DNA of 64,000 nucleotides from Paraescarpia echinospica (lineage: Eukaryota; Annelida; Polychaeta; Sabellida; Siboglinidae). Made by a program: the position numbers and the translations under genes. How positions within the stretch are numbered: the first letter of the stretch is position 1; the number at the start of each line of letters is the position of its first letter. Positions 1-9,731 of this stretch are shown piece by piece. Where the stretch lies: the NCBI GenBank assembly GCA_020002185.1, contig CM034542.1, positions 54,157,858 through 54,221,857 of the forward strand, read 5' to 3'. The notes under the pieces are model-generated. The model worked only from the letters and a program-made list of their open reading frames with translations. It had not been told where the DNA came from and did no database searches.

Positions 1-1059
1 AGGGGACGCGCTTGGACATAGGCTACAGAGTATCAGCCTCACACATTGTTAGACAGTGGAGGAACTTTCTGAGCCAAGTAAATAATAAGACCAGTCTGAT
101 CACTTTCCTGGTCAACGAATGGAAGAAGGCCGAGTACACAGCTACAGGACAAGGTGCTCTGCTACCATTGAAGACAAATGCTACAAGATTACTCATGAAG
201 GCAACGAGGAGGTTCCAACTCTACGCTGTACGCAAGAGGAAGCCGATGGACGCTTACTGCTACATGCAGCCCATGCCGCCAGAGAGCGCTATGAAGCCGT
301 TGTAATCAGCTCAGAAAACATATATTCATCATGTGCCTGGCACTCAAAGAGAACACTAGAGCTATGTTGTTCCAGAAATGTGATACTAGAACCCAAACAA
401 GAATCCTTCATATTGGAAAAATAGCAGCTACTGTTGGCAGAGATGTTTGTAAAGCTCTCATTGGATTGCCCGCATACACTGGATGTGACACTGTCAGTGC
501 ATTTGCTGGAAAAGGTAAGGCAAGTGCTCTAAAACTCTTGACTAGCAACAAAGAATCACATGACTCATTCTGGATGCTGGGCCAGGAATGGGATCTCTCT
601 CCAGATCTCATGGACAAACTAGAGGCATTTACATGCCTTCTTTATGCACCAAAATCTTCTGCTGTGAACGTCAATGATCTGAGATACCACCTGTTCTGTG
701 CAAAGAAAGGAGAGACAGAGAGTCACCAACTGCCACCATGCAGAGACTGTTTGTTGAAACATGCACAACGTGCAAACTATCTGACCCCAGTTGGCAGAGG
801 GTGGAAGTTGGAAAGAGAAGATGGGACTAAGCAGCTGGTTGTACACTGGATGGAAGGCCAGCCAGCACCCGAGGCCGTGTTGGATCTACTAGCATGCAGT
901 TGTCCCAGGAAGTGTGAACTGCCAAAGTGTGTCTGCTTGTCAAATGGACACAGATGTACTGATATGTGCAGACTCCAAGACTGTGACAATCAGGTGTCTA
1001 GTGCTGACAATGATGAAAGTGTAGCTGAGGATGAACTGGATGATGGCTATGACTACTAA
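1..1059 (+). pseudogene. CXC-motif multicopy protein, frameshifted copy
   Basis: Three consecutive reading frames together cover one protein: about 12-150, 150-330 and 331-1059 (stop TAA), so at least two frameshifts break it. The last segment contains LIGLPAYTGCDTVSAF, a region ending CLLKHAQRANY, and a Cys-rich tail with CSCPRKCELPKCVCL and CTDMCRLQDC, which resembles a tesmin/TSO1-like CXC zinc-binding motif. From memory, similar uncharacterised proteins occur in many copies in invertebrate and fish genomes, probably as a mobile or repetitive family; that is recognition, not a search. Compared with remembered relatives, a short stretch after HAQRANY appears deleted. The C terminus is acidic (DDGYDY end). 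The 5' end lies outside the window. Biochemical role unknown. It sits tail-to-tail with the ATP1B gene. Confidence 0.6.
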
Positions 1060-1307
1060 ACACTGTCTCCAACCTCAACTAAGGACATAGTGAATTAAGC
1101 ATGTGAAATGTTCACAGTGCATAGTGTGCATCACTACAGCTACAAGTCAATACTGTGTACCTGTATAATTTGAATGTCAGAACTTTAGGTGGTTCACATA
1201 AGAAAATTTAATTTTATCTCAAATGACAACAACTGCAAATTTCAATGTCATAATAATACATATAACTGCAATAAAATGTGTCTACATAATAAAACCTGAA
1301 GTCCAGT

Positions 1308-2046
1308 GACCATTCTGTTGCAACAAGAACCTTGAATGTGGATACATGAGGTTACTAGGAAGACCGTTAAGTGATTTCTTTTGTTGAATGTCTGAATGGT
1401 GTGGGTTGCATGTTCAGACGTGGTAGATAAAATGCCATAAATCCACATTTCTCAAGGTATTAACATAATGTTGACATGTATATATGACACTTCAGCCATA
1501 TTATGTACAATTATCATACCCATAAGATGTATAATTGTTTGTGCGTGACAACCCCCTTCAGCAATTTCCATAGAATAATTGTTTTCGAGGAAATAGAGAA
1601 AAGATTAAAAAGAGTAATTTCACACAAAAGAATGTATGTACTGCAATGCTATCACATATTTTCCATATCTAGGGATGTAAGCCAACATTCTGGTGCAATA
1701 AGAACCTTGAATGAGGATACATGTAGTTATTAGCCAGCATTTTAAGTGATTTTGTGTTGAATTTTGAGATGTGGTAGATAAAATACCAGAACATCCACAA
1801 TTCTCAAGGAATTAAATTAATTTTGATATGTATGGAAAGCATGACATTTAAACCACATGGTATCCAATTTGTTCTACTGGGATGTATAGTAAATATTCCT
1901 TAGTAGTTTGTGTATGGGCTCCCCATTAGCAATTTCATAGAAAACTTGTTGTCGCGGATATGGGGATAGTGTGAAAAAAGTGATTTCTCACAGAAAGCTG
2001 GTAGTGCTGCAATGCTATAATCTATTTTCCATCTCTAGGGATGTAG
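1308..2046. repeat. tandem duplication, unit ~370 bp, two copies
   Basis: Copy 1 runs about 1,308-1,680 and copy 2 about 1,682-2,046. Both begin with a CATTCTGKTGCAA-like motif followed by AAGAACCTTGAATG, both contain GTGGTAGATAAAAT in the middle, and both end with TTTTCCATMTCTAGGGATGTA. Copies are clearly diverged (indels and substitutions). The array lies 150-900 bases downstream of the ATP1B stop codon, so it may be partly within that gene's 3' UTR. No coding signal. Confidence 0.75.
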
Positions 2047-2193
2047 GCCTTGAGTATTCGTCCCTAAATATGTACCGGTTGCCCAAATTTTTGGTCCTGG
2101 CTCAAGGCCAATAGCCAGTGTTTTCCACCTCTGCAAAGTAATAACTTGATTTTATAAGTGTTTCCTTATCGCCAGATGGAAGCAGTGTACGTT

Positions 2194-2448
2194 TCATGAC
2201 GTAATCTTAATTGAGAAGCGAACAGAGCCCGCACGGTCCCTCTTGTGTAGTTGAATGTTCTTTGCAAAAGCCCTGCACCATACTTCGACATCTTTATTTT
2301 TAGGCAGATTCTTGAACTGAGCCATTACCAGTGGTGCGGCGTACTTATCTTTGTCACAAAACGGGAAACAGCTGAAGGGGAAGCCATCAGGTGGGTGAAG
2401 CTGCACCGACCAGGAAATGTTACTCGCATCCGCCCCATCCCCATGCAC
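2194..2448 (-). CDS. ATP1B: ATP1B terminal exon
   Basis: Acceptor TGTGTGCTTCAG before 2448; stop TGA at 2194-2196. Encodes 84 residues including PPDGFPFSCFPF, the KYAAPLVMAQF strand, VEVWCRAFAKNI with the last disulphide Cys, and the C-terminal RDRAGSVRFSIKI strand. ASNISW carries an N-glycosylation sequon. A long inverted repeat starts only about 24 bases upstream of the acceptor. Confidence 0.9.
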   Translation of the reverse strand: MHGDGADASNISWSVQLHPPDGFPFSCFPFCDKDKYAAPLVMAQFKNLPKNKDVEVWCRAFAKNIQLHKRDRAGSVRFSIKITS

Positions 2449-5400
2449 CTGAAGCACACACAACTGTCGCATTGGAAGTATGAAGTTACCTTTCTGAATC
2501 CTTCATGTCTCTTACGGAGCTTACAGTGTTCTCACGACACCCTCGCCAGCACTGGACTGCTAACTCTCGGTCGTCATGTGACTTCGTTGGTGGTCAGTTC
2601 AAAGAAGATACCTTCCCGCGATCTTCATGGAACTGCCGTCATGTGACGACCACCAACGAAATCACATGACGACCGAGAGTTAGCAGTCCAACACTGACAA
2701 GGGCGACGTGAGGACACCGAAAGCTCCGTAAGAGACATAAAGGATTCGGAAAGGTAATTTCATACTTCCAATTCCAAACATAACTGAATCCGGTAACAAC
2801 ATATATGCTGATATCACATGAAGTGTTAATGACGTCTTCACCTGAAGCAGACACGACTATCACATCAGCACCACATGTCTGGCATTGTTCGCATTCTCAG
2901 TTTATCTGATCACATTCAGCCAACTTGCCTGATATTCCTGACAGTGGACACCAATTTTGTCTTTTGACCAGTTAGATCCAAGATGCTTGAATGGTGACTT
3001 GTCGTAGGCCTCTGGTTTCCAACCATAGATCTGGAAAGATAAGGAAGTCACAATAGCAACGATGAACACTTGTACAAAAAGGTAATTTCTTACATACCAA
3101 AGTAACCAGTCCTCGCGTTTGCTCAAAGCACTTTACACTTTACTCCCTGGCAGACCTGTTCAATCAAACACCATCTCGACTTCTCTGGGAAGCATTCAGC
3201 AATGCTGTAATTAATGCGCGAAGACAATTTGTACACAAATATCCACAGAATAAATATATGTGTCGAGTCTTGACAAAATGAGTCGCATAAAAAAATGAGT
3301 TATCAATACCTTTGGAAAGAAGAGATGTTAAGCATTCCAATGGTACATTATGCCACAGTGAACATGACTGGGGCAGAAATGTTCAAATTGAGAAAAACAC
3401 AGTTGCATTTAAAGTACACTCCCAAGTCAAGCTCATTGTCGAAGATATATTTCAGAAACTGTTTACTGAGATTATCGCAACAGTATTCGAGTAATCAGGA
3501 ACGTTTCTTAACGACAAACCCATCTCCACCGTATGTTGTTTACGGTTAGCGTGGCCAAGAAAGGGTGCACTGTGCATGCGCTCACAGAGTAAGCCAATGA
3601 GGGGACCTGTATCAGTCATGCGGCCTTCGGCAGCCAACTTTTGTTTACAGATAGTCCTTTGTGTCAAGCACTGTTATTGGCTAAAGTTGACATAAACGGG
3701 GAATTCCCTTGTAATATATGGAAAGTAGACATGCAGGGCTTTCTCGTAGTACCAAATATGTCCGTCTTCCATTGAGGGATATCCCCAAAAATGCAATGGG
3801 AACATGTGCGATTTACCGCTTTTGTTTTACAGAATTCATGCATGAAGTGTTACGTACTCTTTTTAAAAAGGTTCTAATAAGTACAAAATTAGTAAATATT
3901 GATGTGAAAAAAACAATTGCCAATCAATAGAAAAGGCATTAAAGTTTCATTTGGAGACAAAAAGTCAAAATCGTAAAAAATCACTGTGCACTATAAAAAC
4001 AGTGTTTTTCTCGAAATCAAGTTCGCTGACATCCGAATCATTTCAGTACATATTGACGCATATAGTAGTTTCAGTTACATCACTGCCATTATACAACCAC
4101 ACTGAAATAGCTGCAGGACATACAGCTAAACAATTCATTATTCACCTAACATTTAATTTGGCTGTTTTCAACTATACGTTCTATCCAAATCTCCCCGAGT
4201 TAAAGTGAAGCCTACATGAAGACCTTGATGTTCTGGATAACAGTGCATAACTAAATTGTGAACAAATAAACGATTGACATCTCTAGACACTTTGGCCTAG
4301 ATATTGACTTGAGTCACTCCTGATTTGAACTTTGATGAAAGTTCACCACAAGTGTACCCGCTCTGTAATTGGCTATGGCTTCACAATCAAAGCAAACCGT
4401 TAGTGAGATTGGAATCGGTACAAATTTTCCCAGAAACATTTGCACCAAAAGGGACAAAAATCACTGCAAATTAATTGCCATTTAATGAGACTTACTTTGT
4501 TGACCTTCAAGAGCACACACGGTGTGCCTGCATTGTAGCCATATGACTTGTCTGTGAGGCCACTACATGGACCGAGTAGGCTCAGACTGACGGGACATGA
4601 TGTCGTGGTACTCGTATGGCAATCCTTAATCGTGTACGAACTGCTGCCGATGTAGGCTGCAACAACAAAATTTTATTATAAATTGTACAAGACTCGTACT
4701 GTAGTGTAGAACTGGCATAAAACACAAATTATTAAGTCAATATGGGCGAATGCGGCTTTGAGTTGATCAGAATACGTTTTTATAACCTCGGGCCCAGATC
4801 TATATTTATTTTACCTCAACACTATTAGTGTATAATTTTTCATAAGAACACTTACACTTGAGATATTCAGCTATGCTATCCGTATACGATTCATACGAGT
4901 ACTTGTCACCAGGCTTGAACTGAATAAGTGGACTCATCTCATGGGCTTGTGACTGATGAGGGTTATGTGGCCTCATTCCAAGCCCTGCAAAATAAATGAA
5001 TCAACGGGGCATGATGCAATACACAGGTGGCGCCACACGACAACCCCTTCCCTTGAACGTACACAGTGTAGCCGTCCATTTAGGTCAACATTTTAGAAGA
5101 AATACAGGAATTTGGTGTCATACGGTCACTTGCTACAGAGTAACATTGCATTATATAATAATAATGAAGGCAATACTCAACACACTGGTACTAGTTCACA
5201 GGGCTACTTTATTTCGGCGACTGCCTGTTTACTATAGTACAACAGCCTATAAGGCAGTCCCGTGCCCCTCCATGACACATCATTAATCGAGCCACTGCCA
5301 GCCTGTATAGTGTCTACTAGGATTGCAGCCTCTTAAGGACACTGTCTACTAGGAACCAATCCAATGTGTGACAAACACCCTACACTACATAACATTTTGA

Positions 5401-8400
5401 AGTAAAAATATGGGAACAATATAGATACTTTATTGCGATGATCGACATAAAATACATGTTAATTAGGAATGTGACTTGGTGTTAAAACATAGTCACATCA
5501 AACATACCACAAAAATACAATACAAAATTAATAAATATAAAAAAATAATTAAAATTAATCACTAGTCTATATTTAATCCCCGATAAGGCAGCCATACCAA
5601 GGAGGGGGAGGAGTGGACTTTGACCTGGCCACAGTCCAACATATATTGCCCACACAGTTGCAGCTGTTGCACAAGAATTGCGAAATAGTTTCCTAGCCAA
5701 TCAGTGTAGTGCAGAAAGACCACGTGATTCGCATGCGGAATAATTTCAGTGCACAAGAATTCAGGTTCTGTAGTGTTTAGACATATTCCATTGCTTTAAT
5801 ATAGAGAAATTTATCTCCTCCTCCTCCCCACCTACCGTTTAAACGTTAAGGATAGAATTTGTATTATTGTTCTAGCAAGGTTTTATGTCACATTCCCATA
5901 TTGGGTCATGATATACAGTGTCAGTACGAAACATACAACATTGGACGCTTTTCCCTGTTTTACAGTTGTACATGAGGTTTTGTCGGCAGAATGGCCCCAC
6001 CCCTATGTAGTCTTAATTTGTATTAGATGAAAAACTTATAATTATACTGATACAATTCTTGTACCACGTCACGTGACTTGTATGTCATAGTTCTATCTTG
6101 GTATGTTACTGTTCATACCCATAATGTGGGCATTTTGTAGCGATATGTTTAGGTAGATGAGGAAATGTTTGAAGACCGATTGGCCCACATTTGTTTGTAA
6201 ATATTTTATGCTTTCATGTTTCAGCCAGGCTATTTACTTATTTCACAGATTTTGCTGTGTCTTGTGGTCTATGATGGCTGATTTGTTCATCTCCTTTTCT
6301 GATGTTTTTCTGTTGTTTGTGGTGTAGCGTTTGTTCGTTGTTGCTTTGTCTGCGTCATATCTGTGTTCTCTGAAGCGGGTTCCAAGTGTGCATTTAGTTT
6401 CTCTGATGTATGTGGCATTGCAGTTCTTACATGATATAGTACACACTCCTTCACACATCTTGTGTGGTTCCACTTTGTCTTTTGGTCTTACCAGTGACCT
6501 CTTGATGGTTTTGTGAGGTTTCATTGCAACATTGTCTTCTACAATATTCAGTCGCCTGGATTATCTTGGTACAACAGCAAACACTAATTAGGCGTTGCAA
6601 AAAAAGAGGTTATTTTAGTTTGTTTCTTTGCAAAGATCATGTGGCGTTCCATGGCTTCTTTGAAATCCCGGAATGGGATGGCGACAGTTTCGTTACACTT
6701 CGCTTGCATTATGTAGATATTTATTTTGTTGAGACACGACATGACCTCAGACTGTGTCACTCTATTGGGTTCATAACCACAATTGTCTTCGTTGTCCGAG
6801 TCATCAGCAGTACTGGAGTCATTTAGAGGCAAACTTCTGATATCTGCATCTGTGGGAATAGCAATGGTGCTAAGGTTACTTTCCATGTCAATAACATCAG
6901 GCACAGAAATGTTAATTTCCCTATAAAATCAGCGGTTGCATGCACTCGTTGGCAACGTTGTTGTTGACAGCGTCTTTGTTGGCAGCTAGGGGGTTGTCAG
7001 TTGGTGTTGTCTCAGTGTTGAATCCTGCCGTCCGAAAACAATTGGCGATGGTGGTAGGAACGACTTTATTCCAGGCCAATTTCAACATTACGACCGGGTC
7101 CAAGAGTGTGGCAGAAAAATCAGAGGCACTGGATCCTGCATCAATGTGCTGGATCAGCTTTGACAGTGTCGCTGACCTGTAGTGAACTTTCAGGTTTTGT
7201 ATTATTCCCTGGTCACAGGGCTCAAGTTTTGATGTGGCATTAGGCGGCAAGAAAAGCAGTTCTGTTGCTTTGAGATTCTGTACTTTTGGATGGGCAGGAC
7301 AATTGTCAATGGCCATCAACACTTTGCGATGTTGTCGATGCATTGCCAGGTCAAAAGACGTGAAGTGAAGTGTTCTGATGTCATCCATGACTTGGGATTG
7401 GCAAAGCCTCCAGGAAATCCCTGTCTTATCGGCATTGAACACATCTTTAGGATCGTACTTCTTCAATGGAGTTTTGAGGATGTCCTCAGTCCAGGAATTT
7501 GTCGCGTTTTCATCAACAGATTGTCTTTCACCACATAGTCCTTTAAAACTGATATTGTGACGTTTCTTAAAACGGTCTAACCAACCATCACTGCATTTTC
7601 AGTTTGGCTTCCCTAGATTACTAGCTAGTTCCTCAGCCTTAGATGCTAGTATCAGTCCACTGATCGGAACGATTGACGCTTTTATATGTGCAAACCAACG
7701 GAGTAGGGTGGCGTCTACATCATTGTACATGGAACAGTGTTCCTCTGTTTATTTGTGTCGATTTTGCTATCGAAGAATAGTTTTTTGTACCACTCTTTGT
7801 GTTTGTCGATGTCAGAAAGCGTGTTTGCTGGTATACAAAATTCTTCTGCAATTACCTTCCTCTTCTTTCCACTATTCTCCACTGCTTCAATCAGTTCAAT
7901 TGTTCGATTTAATGATAAAAATGCGAAGCTTTCATCCACCTGACGTCACCATTTTGTACGTTGTCATCGATTAACTTTACGTGAAGTCTGCGCTTTCCCA
8001 ATTCACATATTAAACTACGCACAAATAATGTGTAATAGTAACTAAATCTAAAAAATATCAGTATACCAATACTGTAAAAACGGTTTAAATCCGTGTGGGC
8101 AACAGACTTTTGGTGTTTAGTAGTAAAAAACGAGTTAACCAAATTAAAGAAATATGAGCGGACGGGTGAAATCGAGTTGACTTAACCGAAAATTTGACTT
8201 AAGAGAAGTCGACTTATGCAGATTATGTTATAACATATAAAATACGAAGACCGTCGGGACCGAGGAAAAAGATTCGACTTAGGCAAAAATTGACTTATGC
8301 GAGTTCGACTAATGTGGAGTGCACTGTAATTTGAATAGTGGAAAACTGACAAATGGCACCATTGATGCAAGAAGTTGTATTTTGGGCATTTCTCTGATGG

Positions 8401-9731
8401 CATTGATTTTGTGCAACATCAGCTGTGAAGACCAACACACCTTCTCATTGGTTGACTTGAAATCATGATGATCCAAATATGTTTACAAGTGCGGGTTTTC
8501 AATTTGCCGCGACCTGTTTTTGCGAAAGCCATACCATTGCGCAGTGCCGATGGTATGACATTTTTGGCGCGCATTTTCGCTAAATCACAGATGATAAGTT
8601 CATCAAATAAAGGAATACTTTTAAAAACTTTTTACCATTGTAAAGAATGTTGTTGTTTCAATGATATTATATACGTATGGGTTGCGTTACTGATGGCGAG
8701 TCGTGGTTTAGCACCAGATCTGGCCAGATCCAACAGCCAGTAATGTTATTTCAACAGCTTTTGCTGGAGAGTGATTTCAAGAAAACCTGTGGCAAATTTA
8801 GATTCGGTAGCCTAAATGTGTCTAGTACATGTCCTCCAAAATGTGAATTCGATCGTGACACATTTTTGATGACCCTCCTTTGAGGCCCAATTGCCTGTTT
8901 TAGGAGAATCGACCATATATCTATTTCATTTCTGAGTGCCAACTGTACGCTTTGCAGGAATTATATGAATGGACAGTTGACCCCAAAATTGCAAATACTG
9001 ATAACCTGCAGCATTGCACACTGACGAGAACTTGACAAGCAACTGGCACTGACCTGGGCTGTATAAGATTGGCTGCACAGTGTCCATTGTCATTGTTGGT
9101 TTCTCTTGAGGTTGTAGGTAGACAAACATTAGCATCACATAACACAACCCAAACAGGACTGTGTAGAAAGTCATGTAGAATACCAGCAGAGCAACTGAAA
9201 AATACATTTAGTTCCACCACTTACAAGTACATATATTTTAGTCAGATTTTGATGAAAAAAAACTTCATTTATTGAGGCTCTACATACGGCATCATTGGAC
9301 TTTTACATCTAACGTTTTATCTGGAATGCTGTTGTATTCATGGTAATGTCATTTTAATGATTAATTGCAATAGGTATCTATAAAATAACAACCTTCTGAA
9401 AATTGATCATATACATATTATTAAATTAATGGGACACAATTATTTCTTGGCTATCTGCTATGGGCAAATGGATGATATACATGACATGCACAAATATCCA
9501 TAATCCTTCCAATTTAATGTAGCAAAAACCCTAAAATTAAAGTACTGCATCTTATATATTTGTAACGAAGAAAAATGAAAACTTACGCCACTGTTGGCAA
9601 TTTCTGCCCATAAAACCCATTTTCTTTTTGCTTGTCGTCGTCCCTTGAGTTCCAGGCAAGCTTCCAACTTCCTCCACCCTCTCACTATGTGGCTCCTTGT
9701 ACTCAATGGTTGGTTTTTCAGTTTTACCACA
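2194..9731 (-). CDS. ATP1B: Na+/K+-ATPase beta subunit gene (6 exons seen, first exon missing)
   Basis: Encodes the single-pass type II beta chain that pairs with the alpha catalytic subunit in the plasma membrane and is needed for its folding and K+ handling. Exons on the minus strand: 9731-9587, 9194-9054, 4984-4856, 4656-4496, 3030-2929, 2448-2194. All phases match (0/1, 1/1, 1/1, 1/0, 0/0, 0/stop), giving 310 residues, close to the family length of about 300. Visible: Arg/Lys-rich cytosolic tail ending near NCQQW, one hydrophobic segment at residues about 50-75, and an ectodomain with GPCSGL to GTPC (Cys spacing 16, as in the family's second disulphide), IYGWKPE, VHC, and the C-terminal PPDGFPF...KNIQL...SVRF pattern. 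The initiating Met must lie on an upstream exon that I could not identify. The intron at 2,449-2,928 uses a GC donor. Confidence 0.92.
2472..2772. repeat. foldback inverted repeat in last ATP1B intron
   Basis: Left arm about 2,472-2,602 and right arm about 2,646-2,772 are reverse complements with high identity (shared blocks ATTGGAAGTATGAARTTACC, GTCTCTTACGGAGCTT, TGGACTGCTAACTCTCGGTC, GTCATGTGAYTTCGTTGGTG). The loop is about 43 bases. It resembles a foldback MITE; no clear target duplication was found. On the transcribed (minus) strand it would form a long hairpin just before the 3' splice site. Confidence 0.85.
2929..3030 (-). CDS. ATP1B: ATP1B exon: IYGW region, GC splice donor
   Basis: Acceptor TCTTTCCAG; the exon ends ...GAATATCAG and is followed by GCAAGT, so the donor is GC, not GT. 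Exactly 34 codons, phase 0 to 0. Encodes IYGWKPEAYDKSPFKHLGSN and then WSKDKIGVHCQEYQ. The Cys is placed like the fifth ectodomain Cys of the family. Reading past the GC donor gives no family-like sequence, and joining to 2448 restores it. Confidence 0.85.
3121..3245 (+). repeat. interspersed repeat (copy 1; copy 2 at 44.07 kb)
   Basis: Matches 44,071-44,198 in the same orientation: both contain CTTTACACTTTACTCCC, GGCAGACCTGTTCAATCAAA, CACCATCTC and GTACACAAATATCCACC-like blocks. The copy at 44 kb is preceded by an AAGTCCTTATATAGCGCAG motif and CAAGGCGCTTTACAC, absent or eroded here. Short non-coding dispersed repeat of unknown class. Confidence 0.75.
4496..4656 (-). CDS. ATP1B: ATP1B exon: ectodomain with second disulphide
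   Basis: Acceptor TTGTTGCAG, donor GTAAGT. Encodes SSSYTIKDC, then LLGPCSGLTDKSYGYNAGTP with a following Cys and VLLKVNK. GPCSGL...YGY...GTPC is a hallmark of Na,K-ATPase beta chains; the two Cys 16 residues apart correspond to the family's second ectodomain disulphide. Confidence 0.9.
4856..4984 (-). CDS. ATP1B: ATP1B exon: proximal ectodomain
   Basis: Acceptor TTTTGCAG, donor GTAAGT, phases 1 and 1. Encodes GLGMRPHNPHQSQAHEMSPL followed by IQFKPGDKYSYESYTDSI; the PGLGMRP start spans the splice junction and matches the conserved PGL-rich stretch just outside the membrane in this family. Confidence 0.88.
6243..6530 (-). pseudogene. Penelope-like element, GIY-YIG endonuclease fragment
   Basis: A 93-codon open stretch reads SLVRPKDKVEPHKMCEGVCT, then ISCKNCNATYIRETKCTLGT and RFREHR. 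Penelope-like retroelements carry a C-terminal GIY-YIG nuclease with a preceding basic stretch and the pattern GVY..C..C...YIGET.R.L..R..EH. Here the GIY tyrosine is Cys (GVC) and YIGET is YIRET, so the catalytic core looks eroded. No reverse transcriptase remains next to it. It lies in the 4-kb ATP1B intron and directly abuts the Tigger remnant. Confidence 0.7.
6584..7939 (-). pseudogene. Tigger transposase remnant
   Basis: Segments in order: an N-terminal psq/CENP-B type helix-turn-helix (7,939-7,715; KKRKVIAEEFCIPANTLSDI), an interruption with stop/frameshift, then 7,466-6,921 with VFNADKTGISWRL (first catalytic Asp), VLMAIDNCPAHP (second Asp) and PCDQGIIQNLK (third Asp), and a C-terminal piece 6,904-6,584 ending ITSFFATPN. 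The first and second Asp motifs are far too close: the residues normally between them (including the G-KERLTVLLC-like strand) are missing, so a deletion of roughly 70-80 codons removed part of the DDE catalytic core. Not functional. Confidence 0.82.
6584..8326 (-). mobile_element. Tigger/pogo-type DNA transposon, internally deleted
   Basis: The 5' terminus (minus strand) is the TIR starting CAGTGCACTCCAC at 8,326, followed outward by TA (8,327-8,328), the expected half of a TA target duplication. Inside are the subterminal motifs GACTTATGCGAGTTCGAC and relatives. The transposase is in pieces (see the separate entry). The opposite TIR is absent: sequence beyond the C-terminal stop at 6,584 runs into the Penelope fragment. 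It lies in the ATP1B intron, in the same orientation as the gene. Confidence 0.82.
9054..9194 (-). CDS. ATP1B: ATP1B exon: transmembrane segment
   Basis: Acceptor TTTTTCAG, donor GTCAGT, phases 1 and 1. Encodes LALLVFYMTFYTVLFGLC followed by further hydrophobic residues, then the juxtamembrane QPQEKPTMTMDTVQP. The aromatic-rich helix with F/Y at regular spacing is typical of Na,K-ATPase beta chains. The following intron (4,985-9,053) is about 4 kb and hosts the Penelope and Tigger remnants. Confidence 0.9.
9587..9731 (-). CDS. ATP1B: ATP1B exon: cytosolic N-terminal region
   Basis: Acceptor TGACTTCAG before 9731, donor GTAAGT after 9587. Reads CGKTEKPTIEYKEPHSERVE and continues to NCQQW; 48 codons plus one base. 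Lys-rich TSKKKMGFMG precedes the membrane segment, as expected for the positive-inside tail of beta subunits. It opens in phase 0 on Cys, not Met, so an upstream coding exon is required. Confidence 0.85.
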
